A program made the translations under genes and the position numbers. Positions 4,967 through 5,560 of a DNA stretch of 5,560 bases are shown here, piece after piece (position 1 is the first letter of the stretch; each line of letters opens with the position of its first letter). The stretch is from Helicobacteraceae bacterium (GTDB lineage Bacteria > Campylobacterota > Campylobacteria > Campylobacterales > SZUA-545). Under the pieces are notes generated by a model. It searched no databases. It worked only from the letters and a program-made list of their open reading frames with translations, and had not been told where the DNA came from. The stretch is taken from the NCBI GenBank assembly GCA_031273735.1, contig JAISRI010000158.1:1-5560 (forward strand). The letters run 5' to 3'.

Positions 4967-5560
4967 CCACATCTCAATTAGATCTGGTTTTGCTTTTTCA
5001 AAGGCTTGCGCTTGCTCTTCAAAGTATGCGTTCGCGTCGATCGCCTCGTCGCTTAAAGCGTCGATCAACGAAGCTACGCGGGCGTTATAGATCGGAATTA
5101 AAGAGCTTAATAGCTTATTTCGCTGCCTCTCCTGATTGTTATACTGCCAAGCGTATCTATAAACGATCTTTACCCATATATCGATCGGCAGATCAAAATG
5201 TTCGTTTTCGCGTTTTATAGCGAGTTTTTCTAAAGAGGCGTAAGATTCTTCGTCTAAAAACTCGCGCCAGAAAGCTCCAAAAATTGCGAAGCCGTTTTGA
5301 AAGTAATCGATCAGCGCCGATTTATCGACTAAAAACGGCGAAGGTTCGATGCCCACATATTCGCCTAGCAATTCTATATCGCGAGTTTTATCTATGTTGA
5401 TCCAGAACTCCTGATCGGACGCCATCAACGAAAAAATTGTTCCTACGACCTGATAAAACATAACGCTTAGATCGTTTGGATCTTTTTGCGGGCGAATCTT
5501 AACGCCAAGACGCGCTTGCGCGACGCGAAAATTATACGCGAGCGATCGCGTCGTTATCCA
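4955..5560 (-). CDS. GT2/GT81-like glycosyltransferase, C-terminal part (5' partial)
   Basis: The last 201 residues of a cytoplasmic enzyme whose start is beyond the window: the frame is open from base 5560 and the ATG at 5461 is internal. The section WITTRSLAYNFRVAQARLG followed by KIRPQKDP (1-28), then LSVMFYQVVGTIFSLM (31-46), DIWVKIVYRYA (127-137), LLSSLIPIYNARVASL (150-165) and a closing FEKAKPDLIEMW (187-198) resembles, from memory, the C-terminal domain of family 2/81 glycosyltransferases related to glucosyl-3-phosphoglycerate synthase. The catalytic GT-A fold with its DxD motif would lie upstream and is not visible. The acceptor and donor cannot be stated; a nucleotide-sugar transfer to a small acceptor such as a phosphoglycerate is a family-based guess. 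The coding part is GATC-rich like jag and mnmE. Confidence 0.65.
   Translation of the reverse strand, partial: WITTRSLAYNFRVAQARLGVKIRPQKDPNDLSVMFYQVVGTIFSLMASDQEFWINIDKTRDIELLGEYVGIEPSPFLVDKSALIDYFQNGFAIFGAFWREFLDEESYASLEKLAIKRENEHFDLPIDIWVKIVYRYAWQYNNQERQRNKLLSSLIPIYNARVASLIDALSDEAIDANAYFEEQAQAFEKAKPDLIEMWKSK

Noticed and set aside
4933..5220. Plus-strand frame of 95 codons after the secreted-protein gene
   Set aside because: It is antisense to the glycosyltransferase, Arg/Ser/Leu-rich, and lacks a ribosome site.

Overview
The window looks chromosomal and bacterial, most likely from the Campylobacterota (Epsilonproteobacteria). The evidence is the gene order yidC-jag-mnmE read in one direction, a Jag/KhpB protein with a long charged linker, and -10 boxes (TATAAT) without a clear -35. 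In Firmicutes mnmE is normally followed by mnmG; here it is not. Base composition is moderate and the sequence is unusually rich in GATC, especially CGATCG/GCGATCGC, which suggests a lineage with its own strong word bias rather than a typical AT-rich Campylobacter. The genus cannot be named from this sequence.

Positions 1-2747 (+) hold a housekeeping operon: the C-terminal third core of the membrane insertase YidC (cut by the window edge), the RNA-binding protein Jag/KhpB, and the tRNA-modifying GTPase MnmE. The genes overlap by 14 and 35 bases, so translation is probably coupled. Their shared theme is ribosome, membrane and RNA quality.

Positions 2767-4926 hold a more variable block with near-background GATC density. 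It contains a membrane protein of the DUF1624 / heparan-alpha-glucosaminide N-acetyltransferase-like family (-), a divergently transcribed DIP1984-family helical protein (+), a 339-base gap, and a small secreted four-cysteine protein of unknown function (+). The gap is not empty. It carries a set of nested inverted repeats (4141-4280) preceded by a promoter-like sequence. It also carries a decayed partial second copy of the DIP1984 gene (about 4322-4421), inside which lie a terminator-like hairpin and the promoter of the secreted-protein gene.

Positions 4955-5560 (-) hold the C-terminal part of a GT2/GT81-like glycosyltransferase. It stays open to the window edge, so its true start lies outside. 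High GATC density returns in this gene.

No rRNA, tRNA, CRISPR array, insertion sequence or recombinase was seen. The parts most worth a second look are the gap at 4129-4467 and the GATC bias; neither is shown here to be a new system.
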